This document shows positions 7,726-16,408 of a DNA stretch of 37,172 nucleotides, piece after piece. Origin of the DNA: Vampirovibrionales bacterium (GTDB lineage: Bacteria; Cyanobacteriota; Vampirovibrionia; Vampirovibrionales; JAJTHC01); contig CANGYO010000007.1 in the NCBI GenBank assembly GCA_947458095.1, forward strand, positions 1 to 37,172, written 5' to 3'. A program made the position numbers and the translations under genes. Position 1 is the stretch's first letter, and each line of letters opens with the position of its first letter. The notes below the pieces were generated by a model. It did no database searches. It was not told the DNA's origin and saw only the letters and a list, made by a program, of their open reading frames with translations.

Positions 7726-9135
7726 ATGGCAAAAACAGATTTTCAAAAACAACAAGAAAAGGGCTTTACGCTCGATTATTATGACACCTCTAAACTGCCT
7801 GTTTTAGCGGTGGTCGGTCGGCCTAACGTGGGTAAATCCACCTTGATTAACCGTCTACTCGGCGGAAGAAAAACCATCGTCGACGATCAACCCGGTGTGA
7901 CCCGAGATCGCTCCTATCACCCTGTGGAATGGTGTGGCACGCCCTTTTTGCTGATGGACACAGGCGGTGTTCACATCGATGCCAATGACCCCTTCCATGC
8001 CTACATCAACAGCCAAGTCAAAGTCGCCATTGAAGAAGCGGATGTCATTATTTTCTTGACCGACGGGCAGACAGGCATCACGGATGACGACACACGCCTC
8101 GCCAAATGGATCCGCCAAGCAGGCAAGCCTTGCATCGTCACCGTCAATAAAATTGACAGCATTGAGCAAAAGTCCCTCACCTTTGATTTTTATCAGTTGG
8201 GCATGGGCGAACCCTTGGGGATTTCTGCGATTCAAGGTTCCACCACCGTCGGCGATTTGCTCGACGAGTGCATTAAAAAGTTCCCCCTACACAAGGGGCA
8301 GTATCTGATGGAAACGACGGAACAACCCTTGCGACTAGCGTTAATCGGACGCCCCAACGTGGGCAAAAGTAGCCTCTTAAATGCGATTGTGGGGCATAAC
8401 CGCACGATTGTCAGCGAAATTTCAGGCACGACTCGAGATGCCATTGATATTCCTTTTGATTTTCACGGCAAGCCCTTTATTTTGGTGGATACCGCAGGCA
8501 TTCGTCGTAAAACGAAGGTGGATTATGGCGTGGAACTCTTTAGTGTGGACAGATCTGTGGACACCATCCGCAACGCCGATGTCGGCGTCTTGCTCTTGGA
8601 TGCCGATGAAGGCATCACGGAACAGGACAAACGCATCATGCAAAAAGTGGTTGAAGCAGGCAAGGGCTTGGTGATTGCCATTAACAAGTGGGATTTAGTG
8701 CCTGACAAAACCCCCAGTTCCACACAGAAATACAAAAAAATGATTTTGGCGGATGTCCCCAGCATCGCCTTTGCCCCGATGGTCTTTATTTCAGCGACTG
8801 AACAGCAACGGGTGCATAAGGTCTTGGAGCTGGCTCAAGAATGCTTCACCAACGCACAACGACGCATCAGCACAGGCACCTTGAACCAAGTCTTGCAAGA
8901 TGCGATGCGTCAAAACTTGCCGCCGACGGTGAAGAACAAGAAATTGCGAGTGCTTTATGCGACGCAAGTCTCGACCTGTCCGCCGACCTTTGTCTTGTTT
9001 TGTAACGATCCGTCGTTGATGAAGGAAACGTATAAGCGATACATCGAACGCAAGTTGCGTGAAGCCATTGAGCTAACAGGCACGCCGATCCGTATTTTCT
9101 TGCGGGAGAGGAGTGAAAAACGCACACGTCGCTAA
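7726..9135 (+). CDS. der: Ribosome assembly GTPase Der (EngA)
   Basis: The 469-residue product has the two tandem G domains unique to Der/EngA, a GTPase needed for maturation of the large ribosomal subunit. Domain 1 has GRPNVGKST (31-39), DTGG (78-81) and NKID (141-144). Domain 2 has GRPNVGKSS (208-216), DTAG (255-258) and NKWD (320-323). The C-terminal ~110 residues match the KH-like domain and end in a basic tail (RERSEKRTRR). About 22 residues precede the usual start of the first G domain. The ATG at 7726 is kept because AAAGGAAG lies 5-6 nt upstream. It appears monocistronic. Confidence 0.97.
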   Translation: MAKTDFQKQQEKGFTLDYYDTSKLPVLAVVGRPNVGKSTLINRLLGGRKTIVDDQPGVTRDRSYHPVEWCGTPFLLMDTGGVHIDANDPFHAYINSQVKVAIEEADVIIFLTDGQTGITDDDTRLAKWIRQAGKPCIVTVNKIDSIEQKSLTFDFYQLGMGEPLGISAIQGSTTVGDLLDECIKKFPLHKGQYLMETTEQPLRLALIGRPNVGKSSLLNAIVGHNRTIVSEISGTTRDAIDIPFDFHGKPFILVDTAGIRRKTKVDYGVELFSVDRSVDTIRNADVGVLLLDADEGITEQDKRIMQKVVEAGKGLVIAINKWDLVPDKTPSSTQKYKKMILADVPSIAFAPMVFISATEQQRVHKVLELAQECFTNAQRRISTGTLNQVLQDAMRQNLPPTVKNKKLRVLYATQVSTCPPTFVLFCNDPSLMKETYKRYIERKLREAIELTGTPIRIFLRERSEKRTRR

Positions 9136-9204
9136 TTACGCACACAATAAAAATTTCCTGTTTTTAAGCCCTTAAATCTCTCGAACGAATAAGGAAATGT
9201 GCCT

Positions 9205-10413
9205 ATGGGCATGATCTTACCTCCCAATTTACCAGGCTGGGTATCGACCGTCGCCAGCTTTCAGAATGTCGGTTTTTTCAGTAAAGCCTTATTAGATGCC
9301 GCTGCATTTGATATACCCTATGCGGTCAATGCAAAAAACGAGCAAGAGCGTCGTGAACGTATTGTTCAAGGCGGTTTGATTATGACGTTTGCTTATGGAT
9401 TTTCACCCGTTCACTCAACGCTCATCGCAAAATTATTTCGTCAGGGCATTAAAACAGCTCCTACAAAAGACCGTAAAGACTTGTTTCGTTTGCATTATAA
9501 AGACATCGAAAATCCTGCGGTCTTTGCGGAAGCTCTTCAAAAAACATTCCCCCATTTAGATTTAAACAAAGAAGCACAAGCTCTTTTACGGAAACAGATT
9601 TTTCATGCCAAGACGTCGCACCTTATTGTGGATCTCGCCATGGAAGGCTTGCTCTTGACCAGTGTGCCGTTTTTAGCCAAAATGTCGACACAATTACTCA
9701 CAGGCGATACCCATTTTATTGGCGAACGCAATTTAGCTAAAAAAGAAGACTTAAACGCCCTGTACAAGAAGGAAGACCAAGAAAAAACAGGGAACAAGTG
9801 GTTTAACATGATGGCGACCCTCGCTTTAGGAGCAGGACTCCCTGCTGGGGTAGGCTTTGCGATTCGTCATGCCCTTGAAGACAAAAGCAAGTCGTCCAAT
9901 GTTATCGTATCTTTTTTTAAAAAGGTGGCTCCTAAATTTGAATATGATTACCTTAAACTTGAAAAGCCGAAATGGCTAAAACCAATCCTTAAAGATGTCC
10001 CTCTCTTGCCAGTCGCCGCCTTAGTTCCCGTGTTTTTAGCCTTTGATTTAGGGTCACTTATGTCCAGTCGAAGTAAGCGTGAGTTTAAAGAAACCGCCAT
10101 ACAAAAACCCTTCCTGTTTAGTTGCTTCTTTTTTGTGACCCCCGCCATTTTTAGGCTACTTAATAAAGGCTTCCCTAGTATTGCGGATCGCTTGCAGAAC
10201 CTAGTGAATGCTAAGGCGTCTCAACAAGAAATCAATCGTGTAGGACGTTATTCTGCCTTGAGTTTCTTGGGGGCTTATCTGTCCACTATCCTCATCACCA
10301 TTGGGGTGGTGAATTGGACGAATCAAATGACACGACAAGGTATTCAAGACGATGTAAACGCCTTGCACCAAAAGAAAAAAGCCAAGCCTTCTTTTGTTAA
10401 TAAAAATGTCTAA
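9205..10413 (+). CDS. Unknown multi-pass membrane protein
   Basis: I do not recognise this protein (402 residues from ATG 9205). A GTG at 9199 is possible, but AAGGA at 9191-9195 is only 3 nt from it and 9 nt from the ATG, which favours 9205. Hydrophobic stretches include LIVDLAMEGLLLTSVPFLA, MMATLALGAGLPAGVGFAI, LLPVAALVPVFLAFDLGSL, FLFSCFFFVTPAIF and SALSFLGAYLSTILITIGVV. That suggests about five membrane or membrane-associated helices. Charged linkers between them are Lys-rich, and the C-terminus is basic. It follows der by about 70 nt with no terminator, so it may be cotranscribed. Its overall style resembles the 583-residue membrane protein at 24465-26216, but I could not align them. Confidence 0.65.
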   Translation: MGMILPPNLPGWVSTVASFQNVGFFSKALLDAAAFDIPYAVNAKNEQERRERIVQGGLIMTFAYGFSPVHSTLIAKLFRQGIKTAPTKDRKDLFRLHYKDIENPAVFAEALQKTFPHLDLNKEAQALLRKQIFHAKTSHLIVDLAMEGLLLTSVPFLAKMSTQLLTGDTHFIGERNLAKKEDLNALYKKEDQEKTGNKWFNMMATLALGAGLPAGVGFAIRHALEDKSKSSNVIVSFFKKVAPKFEYDYLKLEKPKWLKPILKDVPLLPVAALVPVFLAFDLGSLMSSRSKREFKETAIQKPFLFSCFFFVTPAIFRLLNKGFPSIADRLQNLVNAKASQQEINRVGRYSALSFLGAYLSTILITIGVVNWTNQMTRQGIQDDVNALHQKKKAKPSFVNKNV

Positions 10414-10429
10414 GTCCGCCAAATTAGTC

Positions 10430-10458
10430 TAGTCATGTGACTTTTTTTCTGTTAGAAT
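10430..10458 (+). promoter_or_regulatory. Putative promoter of the DUF3352 lipoprotein/trpF pair
   Basis: TAGTCA (10430-10435) and TAGAAT (10453-10458) are separated by 17 nt. The -35 lies within a short imperfect palindrome AGTCA-TG-TGACT (10431-10442). The start codon is 38 nt downstream. Confidence 0.4.
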
Positions 10459-10495
10459 AAATCTAATTTCTGAACAAATCGACGAGGGTTGCTAG

Positions 10496-12346
10496 ATGAT
10501 ACCATTTAACAAAGGTTTCTTTTCACAATCGATGGCTTGTGCCTTGCTTGGCTTAATGAGCATACCTCTCTTGCTAAGCGGATGCAACGAAACCGTAAAC
10601 ACATCTAAACCCCTCAGTGCAGGGCTGGTCAAATGGGTGGGTAGTGAAGCCACGGCTCAAAAACTCCTAGATTTTCGCTTGCCGAGCGAACCCATGGGAC
10701 TCGCCCTCTACAAGCAGAACCCCGACAGCTACGCCAGCGAACTCAAAATCCCCGATGCATTAGGTGATGAACTCGCCTTATTTGGCTTCACCTATAAAGG
10801 CGATGTGGCAGCGTCTGGCAATGCCGTCCCTTGGCTATGGATGCCCAACGCCACCGCTGAAGACGTCAAAGGGTTGCCTCCCATAGATTGGGACGCCTTT
10901 CAAGCCAGTGCCACTCAAGGACAAAAACACTTACTCGAATTGCCTGAACTCTTTAAGCTCAGTCATCAAGGACTGTTTAATACCAAGTCTGCGTCTTCTT
11001 TTTATAGCATCCCTACTTTAAAAGAAACGCTCGTTTATTCCCCCAAATGGGGAGCCTTCTTGTTCCCCAACACCGAACATGAAGCCATTTTGCCCTATCT
11101 CAATGAATTGCTCCAGGTGAATCAAGGTGGGTGGAACACGAGCAAAAATAGCTGGAAACTCTCCGAGCATCTCTTACCTGTTTTAAAAGACACCTTCACC
11201 GAGTTCCCCAATACCGATGCCACGGCGGAAAGCGTCACGTTTCTTAATCTAAGTGGGATTGCCAACCTTAAGCTAAAGGGCATTATGACGCTAAAACCCA
11301 CGTGGATCGTCAAAACCAGCTCGCCCCAAACGCCACTCGCCAACGGTTTGATGCAAGAATCGTCGGGCATTTTGGTGCAACTGCCCCAAGCCGACGATGC
11401 AACTCGTCCCCCATTAGATTTAAACACCCTAGAATACTTGCTTAAAGGCAGTGAACGCCCTGTGCTAAGCTCGGCTTCCACCATTAGTTATTTGAGTATT
11501 CAACATGTGGACAGGCTCATTAAAAAGGGCTTCATCGAACGCTTGCCTGAAGAAAAACAGAATCAAATCAAGATGTTAAACCCCATTTTATCCCTCTTTC
11601 ATTTGAATCTCGAAAAAGATATTTTGGGACTTTTCTCTAAGCGTAGCTTTATTGTCGTCAACGCCGAAGGGCATCGTGCAATTGTGCTGGAGCCGACGAG
11701 CGACAAACAAAAAACGATTAAAGCTTTGGTGAAACACCTTGGGCAAGGCGGAAGCCTCAATGAAGTGGTGTTAAAAGGCAAGGGATCCAAAAGCAAGCAG
11801 GTCATTGATGTCTTGGCGTGGAAGGACAATGCTAAACTACTCAAAATCAACGACGGCTTGGGTTTGCCCGCCTTCTTAAATACATGGAGAGCCTACTCGT
11901 CCAGCAACGGGATTTACTTGGCAGGGCAAGACTTTTTTGAAAAAAGCTCGCCTCAAACGCTGGCGGACTACTTGCAATTTGACGCCAAAACCGTGCAAGT
12001 GGCGCCTTGGTTGTCGTATAAGTATCCTGATTTAGTGCATAGTTTGGCGGTTTTGATGCCGCCTGCCTTGCGTGAAAAAAATAAGGATGTCGCTCGTCTT
12101 TTTGAGAAGATTGAAGCGTCGGGCATTCGTTCTGCTGAAGGGGGCTTGAACTTGTCGAACCGTACGCAATACGCCTTGTCGGGTCGTTTCACCGTCAACC
12201 GTAGCCCCAAGAACGCTAAAAATGGCGTGGCGATGATGAACCCTAAAGCTGATTTAGCCCTGTATACGGCATCGATCGCCTTATGGGGAAAAGCCTTAGC
12301 GAAAGAAGAAGCCGTGTTCGACAAAATGCAGGTGGCGAAAAAATAG
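10496..12346 (+). CDS. DUF3352-type lipoprotein
   Basis: The 616-residue product has a lipoprotein signal: basic start, hydrophobic 14-28 and lipobox LLSGC with the lipidated Cys at residue 30. The mature protein resembles the DUF3352 family, common in Cyanobacteria and relatives. Matching features are an early block on parameters of a protein (LPSEPMGLALYKQNP, then DELALFGFTYKGD), repeated aliphatic strands, and a long C-terminal part. Function of the family is not established. GAGGG lies 7 nt before the ATG. Its stop is 1 nt from the start of trpF, so the two are probably cotranscribed, although no functional link is obvious. Family assignment is by eye; the lipobox is clear. Confidence 0.65.
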   Translation: MIPFNKGFFSQSMACALLGLMSIPLLLSGCNETVNTSKPLSAGLVKWVGSEATAQKLLDFRLPSEPMGLALYKQNPDSYASELKIPDALGDELALFGFTYKGDVAASGNAVPWLWMPNATAEDVKGLPPIDWDAFQASATQGQKHLLELPELFKLSHQGLFNTKSASSFYSIPTLKETLVYSPKWGAFLFPNTEHEAILPYLNELLQVNQGGWNTSKNSWKLSEHLLPVLKDTFTEFPNTDATAESVTFLNLSGIANLKLKGIMTLKPTWIVKTSSPQTPLANGLMQESSGILVQLPQADDATRPPLDLNTLEYLLKGSERPVLSSASTISYLSIQHVDRLIKKGFIERLPEEKQNQIKMLNPILSLFHLNLEKDILGLFSKRSFIVVNAEGHRAIVLEPTSDKQKTIKALVKHLGQGGSLNEVVLKGKGSKSKQVIDVLAWKDNAKLLKINDGLGLPAFLNTWRAYSSSNGIYLAGQDFFEKSSPQTLADYLQFDAKTVQVAPWLSYKYPDLVHSLAVLMPPALREKNKDVARLFEKIEASGIRSAEGGLNLSNRTQYALSGRFTVNRSPKNAKNGVAMMNPKADLALYTASIALWGKALAKEEAVFDKMQVAKK

Positions 12347-12347
12347 T

Positions 12348-13016
12348 ATGGTTCCTGTGAAATGTTGTGGACTGACACGAATTCAAGATGCGATCATGTG
12401 CATCGAAGCAGGGGCGGATTTCTTGGGCGTGATTCGTGTGGAAGGCACGCCTCGTTTTCAGTCGCTTGATTTTTTAGAGCAAGTGGTCTTGTTAAGCGAA
12501 AAATACGAAACGGCTCGGGTGGTGGCGGTGTATCAAAACGCCCCGATTGATATGATTGTGAACGATGTCATCCAATCCGACGTGGATTTTGTGCAGTTGC
12601 ATGGCGATGAAGATCTCGCCTATGTGAAAGCCCTTGATGAGGCGTTGGGCAATAGAGCCTTTATTTGGAAGGTCTTTAATGTGCTGGACTTACCTTCGAT
12701 TGAAACATTAGAAGCGTTTAACCCGTATATTTTAGGGGCTGTCTTTGATGCCCCTAAATCCCACAAAGAGCCGATCGATTGGGAAAGCATTCCGTTTCAA
12801 TCGATACTTGATGCCGCAGTAGACATGAACTTTGTTTGTGTGTTGGCGGGCAAATTAACCGCCGAAAATCTGCCTGAGGTCTTGACCCGTTTTTGGTTGT
12901 CAGTGGTGGATGTCGCCAGTGGGATTGAAAATCCCGAAACAGGCTTTAAGGACAAGAAAAAAACAAAGGCGTTTATTAAAGTCGCTCATACGAGACGTTT
13001 ACACCCTCCGTATTAG
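12348..13016 (+). CDS. trpF: Phosphoribosylanthranilate isomerase
   Basis: The enzyme carries out the Amadori rearrangement of N-(5-phosphoribosyl)anthranilate in tryptophan synthesis. The 222-residue product keeps the general-base Cys (KCCGLT, C7), VQLHGDED (82-89), the general-acid Asp (AVFDAPKS, D134) and the phosphate-binding VDVASGIENPETGFKD (187-202). Two loops depart from the usual form: AGKL (167-170) in place of AGGL, and TPRF in place of SPR. Catalytic residues remain, so activity is likely. No other trp gene is in the window. It starts 1 nt after the lipoprotein gene and its last 18 nt overlap the 3' end of pdxA on the other strand. Confidence 0.88.
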   Translation: MVPVKCCGLTRIQDAIMCIEAGADFLGVIRVEGTPRFQSLDFLEQVVLLSEKYETARVVAVYQNAPIDMIVNDVIQSDVDFVQLHGDEDLAYVKALDEALGNRAFIWKVFNVLDLPSIETLEAFNPYILGAVFDAPKSHKEPIDWESIPFQSILDAAVDMNFVCVLAGKLTAENLPEVLTRFWLSVVDVASGIENPETGFKDKKKTKAFIKVAHTRRLHPPY

Positions 13017-14024
13017 GCACTTTGACGTCGTCTTTTGTACATTCCACACATCCTCAATCGCCGCCTGCAAACTGCGTGGATTCGCCACCCCTTGCCCCAC
13101 AATATCGCTTGCCATACCATGACTCACGCTCGTTCGCAAGAACGGCAAACCGATCGTCACATTCACCGCCTCAAAACCAGCCAGCATCTTCATGGGAATA
13201 AGCCCCTGATCGTGATACGGACTCACCACGGCATCAAAGCCTTTGGCAGTTTGAGCGTCAAAGCCTCTAAAGAAGGCATCGGCAGGTTGGGGTAGACTCA
13301 TGGTGACGTGGGGGAATTGTTCATGCACCCACGCTTGCAAGGGCAAGAGTATCTCGGCTTCTTCCACACCACCGATTTCCCCTGCATGCGGATTCACCCC
13401 CAACAACGCAATGCGATACGTCGCTTTGGCGAGCGTTTCTTCAAGCGTGTGAATTAACGCTTTTACAGACGCTTTGGCTTGATTGAGGTCTAAACAAGTC
13501 GACACCGCCTGTAACGGCACATGACGGGTCAATAAAAGCAGGCGAAAGTTCTGAAACGCAAAGAACATATCGGCTTGCCACGGGGAATCGACACGAGGGG
13601 CTTCCCGATTCGCCAGCATTTCAAGGGCTTCGGTATGCCCCGAATACGGCACGCCAGCCTTCCACCAATTCGCCTTTGAAATAGGATTCGTCACCACGCC
13701 GATAACCTTACCTGCTAGGGCATCCAAGACGGCGGATTCGAGTGCTAAATAGGCGGCTTTTCCGCTGGATTCGGCAGGCGTCTGCAGCCAAGAAATCAAA
13801 TGCGGATGCGATCGTGCGAGGGCTTGAAGAGACTTGAGAGACAAGACTTGGGCTTCAGCGTCACACGTGATGACATCCCCATAAAAGCGGAGCTGATAGC
13901 GAGCTTGCTTGTCTTGCACCAAGGCTTGAGCCACTTTCAAGGAAAGCTCACCACCGATGCCGTATAGGTCGCCGAGTGTGACGGCGATAATCGGTAAGTT
14001 TTTCAGGACTTGAGTTTGAGACAT
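12999..14024 (-). CDS. pdxA: 4-hydroxythreonine-4-phosphate dehydrogenase
   Basis: PdxA oxidises 4-phosphohydroxy-L-threonine in the DXP-dependent vitamin B6 route. The 341-residue product has GIGGE (22-26) in the N-terminal block, TNPISK (112-117), SGHTEAL (128-134), RHVPL (167-171), NPHAGE (211-216), and SPYHDQGLIPMKM (268-280) followed by TSVSHG. The three metal-binding histidines of the family map to H168, H213 and H271. The first block reads GDLYGIGGE instead of the common GDPAGIGPE. The start is supported by AAGGATGCTCTGCC before the ATG. It converges on trpF with an 18-nt overlap, so antisense interference between the transcripts is possible. Confidence 0.95.
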   Translation of the reverse strand: MSQTQVLKNLPIIAVTLGDLYGIGGELSLKVAQALVQDKQARYQLRFYGDVITCDAEAQVLSLKSLQALARSHPHLISWLQTPAESSGKAAYLALESAVLDALAGKVIGVVTNPISKANWWKAGVPYSGHTEALEMLANREAPRVDSPWQADMFFAFQNFRLLLLTRHVPLQAVSTCLDLNQAKASVKALIHTLEETLAKATYRIALLGVNPHAGEIGGVEEAEILLPLQAWVHEQFPHVTMSLPQPADAFFRGFDAQTAKGFDAVVSPYHDQGLIPMKMLAGFEAVNVTIGLPFLRTSVSHGMASDIVGQGVANPRSLQAAIEDVWNVQKTTSKCLIRRV

Positions 14025-14086
14025 GGCAGAGCATCCTTGAGAAGAAGAGGGCTTCCCACAAAGTATAGCTCAAACACAACTCAACA

Positions 14087-14485
14087 TTAAGACGAATGCT
14101 TGACGTGCTGTTCTAAAAAAATCTTCAAACGGGTATTGCTCGTCCTAATCTTCGTCAAATGCCACGGAATCTCACAAAACGCCACCACATAAAGAAAGGC
14201 AAACCACGCAATGCCTGCCGTAATGGCGATCGGCTCTTCACTCATGAATAATGCAGGGGCGACCACAGGGTAAAAAACGCAAAACGGACTCATCAAACCG
14301 TTCATCACGTCACTATTGGCGTAATACCGATGCACCCCCAACCAGCCCAAAAACAGCACCAGTAGCATGTACGTCATACGTTTTTTGCCGTAATTTTTGT
14401 ACATCAAGCGAATGGTGAGCTGTTGGCGTTTGCTGAGGCTCTCATCTCGCAGGAGTTCTCGTAAGTTTTGACGGCTAGACGGCAT
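14087..14485 (-). CDS. TM2-domain membrane protein
   Basis: The chosen start (ATG 14483-14485) gives 132 residues and has AAGGATGCGAGCCC immediately upstream. A longer frame from 14530 lacks a ribosome-binding site. After a basic N-terminal region (SLSKRQQLTIRLMYKNYGKKR) comes a typical TM2 unit: helix MTYMLLVLFLGWLGVHRYY, a short turn, and a second hydrophobic stretch (FCVFYPVVAPALF). A third helix (AITAGIAWFAFLYVVAF) follows. TM2 domains occur in small inner-membrane proteins of mostly unknown role. It lies about 60 nt downstream of the divergently placed 14642 gene's promoter region and upstream of pdxA on the same strand, so the two may be cotranscribed. Confidence 0.7.
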   Translation of the reverse strand: MPSSRQNLRELLRDESLSKRQQLTIRLMYKNYGKKRMTYMLLVLFLGWLGVHRYYANSDVMNGLMSPFCVFYPVVAPALFMSEEPIAITAGIAWFAFLYVVAFCEIPWHLTKIRTSNTRLKIFLEQHVKHSS

Positions 14486-14579
14486 GGGCTCGCATCCTTT
14501 TAGAGGGTTTTCTATACAATCCTTCGGCAATTATTAAACCTTTCCTAAAAAAGCGATACAAATCGTTACAAAGTAGCAA

Positions 14580-14608
14580 TTGCTTTTTGCTCAGCGTTTT
14601 TATATAAT
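14580..14608 (+). promoter_or_regulatory. Sigma-70-type promoter for the small gene at 14642
   Basis: TTGCTT (14580-14585), a 17-nt spacer and a perfect TATAAT (14603-14608) precede the ATG at 14642 by about 33 nt. This is one of the best promoter matches in the window. Confidence 0.65.
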
Positions 14609-14641
14609 TATGAAGCTTAATCTCAGAAAGGATTTTTACAA

Positions 14642-14944
14642 ATGGGTCTGCTTGGCGTAAATGCAAATGCGTTCGTTCCTACACAGGATACGTTATTCAA
14701 TGGTTACGGTTCCCCTCCGAGTGCTTTGTCGATTCCTGAATTAAGAAACCCTTCGCCTGCGGTAGCAAAAGCCCCTGCTCCTTTGATGCCCTCTTACTTA
14801 GGTTCTGGTTATAGCAATGTTGGCAAAAACTATAACCTTAATGCTTTTAAGAATATTACTTCTACACAACTAACTCCTACGTTAAACACAGCTCTTAATC
14901 GTGAAACAGGACGTCCTGGTGCAACATTAAATATCTTGGTTTAG
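14642..14944 (+). CDS. Unknown 100-residue Pro/Ser/Asn-rich protein
   Basis: I do not recognise this protein. Support for a real gene is strong for its size: consensus promoter upstream, AAAGGA 9-10 nt before the ATG, and a terminator about 30 nt after the stop. The product is low in charge (first acidic residue at 16, next at 33) and rich in Ala, Pro, Ser, Asn and Leu. It has no membrane helix, and the start MGLLGVNANAF is too short for a signal peptide. Its composition resembles the N-termini of several other unknown proteins here, notably 30238. It may be a stand-alone member of that group. Confidence 0.65.
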   Translation: MGLLGVNANAFVPTQDTLFNGYGSPPSALSIPELRNPSPAVAKAPAPLMPSYLGSGYSNVGKNYNLNAFKNITSTQLTPTLNTALNRETGRPGATLNILV

Positions 14945-14974
14945 TTTAAGCCAGATGCTTCAATAAGATTTACC

Positions 14975-15003
14975 AAAACCCTTCTTTATCAGAGGGGTTT
15001 TTT
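14975..15003 (+). terminator. Rho-independent terminator
   Basis: AAAACCCTTC (14975-14984) pairs with GAGGGGTTTT (14992-15001) with one G-U pair, followed by more T. It serves the gene at 14642. Its U-tract touches the stop codon of the opposite-strand gene (15002-15004). Confidence 0.75.
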
Positions 15004-16036
15004 AGTAGGTTACGGTAATCTGAAAACGACGAGGCGACCGAGGCTCCTGCTTTTGGGCGACTTTTTTGTGAGGATCTTTGGCGACCAAGTGGCTCCATAA
15101 CAGGGCGACATCTAAAAATAAGTTCCAACGTTGAACATACTCTACATCCAGTTGAGCCACCGCACGAAGCGATGCGTTTGGGTAAAATTTCGTCAAGACT
15201 TGAGCCAAGCCAAAAAGTCCAGGTAAGACTTGAAAGCGTTCCAAATACTTAATAGGCAAGTTGTGAACATCCGCTTCACGCATCAAGGCAGGCCCGACAA
15301 GGGAAAGCGTGCCTTCATACAGACTTAACAAGTACGGTAAATGAGCCAAACCCACCGCACGACTGGCACGCACCAAGAAGGTCGAAGGCGTGTAACTGTC
15401 GTCAAAAACAGCAAAACGAGGCACGGTAATACGTTGTTGAAACTGCCCTAAATAGTCATCATGCACCAAAACAGGACGATCGGCATCCTGCGACTTAGAG
15501 AGAAAAGCCACCCACGCAAACAAAGGGGCCGTAAGCCCTAAGCCGACGATGGCAAAGATAATTTCAGCAACACGCTTGATTAAGGCATGTTCAGGGTGAC
15601 GTTCTTGAGGGGTCAAGGCGTCTAACGCCTCTTCCGCAAAGCCAAGGCTCACCACTTGTGGACGTTCTTGTATAACAGGAATATCTACAGAAATTGCTTC
15701 AAATGCTGGGGCTTCACCAGAAGGCACATCAACGTTTTCTATGATTTCTGGCGTTTTAGAAGGTTCATTTTGAAGAATCGTCTCGTTTGGATTAAATTGT
15801 GCGAGTTCTTCATCTAAAGATGAAGGGACGGGCGAAAGAATAGGGGTTGTGATGCCAAGTGGTGAATGAATGCCGACGGCTTTCTGCCCCATAATGCTTT
15901 GAGCGATCGATTTTTTACCAAGTGACTTTTTCACCACAGAAGTAGGGGCTTCTGTATGCAACAAATCTGCTTTCCCTAAAGACGCATGGGCTTCAAAGGG
16001 GGTCAACAAGTCGTCTAGTGTGGCGATGTTCGTCAT
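15002..16036 (-). CDS. Degenerate bacterial sugar-transferase-like protein (probable pseudoenzyme)
   Basis: The C-terminal half follows the small polyprenyl-phosphate phosphoglycosyltransferase family. It has a single membrane helix (158-179), a PVLVHDDYLGQFQ block (188-200), GTLSLVGPAL (242-251, family GDMSLVGPRP), PGLFGLAQV (272-280, family PGITGLAQV) and LDVEYVQRWNLFLDVALLW (296-314). The family's catalytic Asp-Glu in LDELPQL is replaced: the matching stretch reads LAHLPYL (230-236), so Asp is A231 and Glu is H232. The Lys-Phe-Arg of KFRTM is also lost (VPRFAVF). Residues 1-150 are an unrelated, probably disordered, acidic and Pro-rich extension. AAAGGAATCCCTGCC precedes the ATG. A binding or scaffolding role is more likely than catalysis. 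Confidence 0.7.
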   Translation of the reverse strand: MTNIATLDDLLTPFEAHASLGKADLLHTEAPTSVVKKSLGKKSIAQSIMGQKAVGIHSPLGITTPILSPVPSSLDEELAQFNPNETILQNEPSKTPEIIENVDVPSGEAPAFEAISVDIPVIQERPQVVSLGFAEEALDALTPQERHPEHALIKRVAEIIFAIVGLGLTAPLFAWVAFLSKSQDADRPVLVHDDYLGQFQQRITVPRFAVFDDSYTPSTFLVRASRAVGLAHLPYLLSLYEGTLSLVGPALMREADVHNLPIKYLERFQVLPGLFGLAQVLTKFYPNASLRAVAQLDVEYVQRWNLFLDVALLWSHLVAKDPHKKVAQKQEPRSPRRFQITVTY

Positions 16037-16264
16037 GGCAGGGATTCCTTTAACACTGTGAATCGAGCAATTTTTTGTAGTGTTTTTTATAGTATGACGT
16101 TTGGCATTCTTAAACCGCCTCCACTATTTAAGGGAAGAATCCCCTTCATAGAAAAAGTCCCATAAGTAGATGAAATAACGCTTTATACACTCATGTAAAC
16201 AGGCGTTTTATGCTTTACTTGACTAATCTGTTAGATGAAGTCCCCAAGCAGAAAGGATGCCCCC

Positions 16265-16408
16265 ATGAGCGAGTATGTATTTAAATTGAAAAAAGGTGAT
16301 TTAGAACTTGAACTCCAAAGTGATGATCCTCAATTTATTGAAGCCCAGCTTGAAAATTGGCGTGAAGCTTTACTGAATACCTCTCAACATATAGTATCCG
16401 ATAGATAA
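16265..16408 (+). CDS. Unknown 47-residue protein
   Basis: The short frame begins with ATG 16265 after AAAGGATGCCCCC, the same ribosome-binding pattern used by pgk and pdxA here. The product (starts MSEYVFKLKKGDLELELQSD) has two probable strands and an amphipathic helix. It aligns without gaps over 31 residues to residues 61-91 of the next gene product (16612). Shared positions include K, EL, S, D, F, Q and AL. It therefore looks like a stand-alone copy of a small domain. Its stop codon lies inside the left arm of the structured repeat at 16399-16530. Confidence 0.6.
   Translation: MSEYVFKLKKGDLELELQSDDPQFIEAQLENWREALLNTSQHIVSDR

Noticed and set aside
7553-7807. Plus-strand ORF overlapping the der start
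   Set aside because: It lies in another frame of the der 5' region, contains promoter and REP-like sequence, and has no ribosome-binding site.
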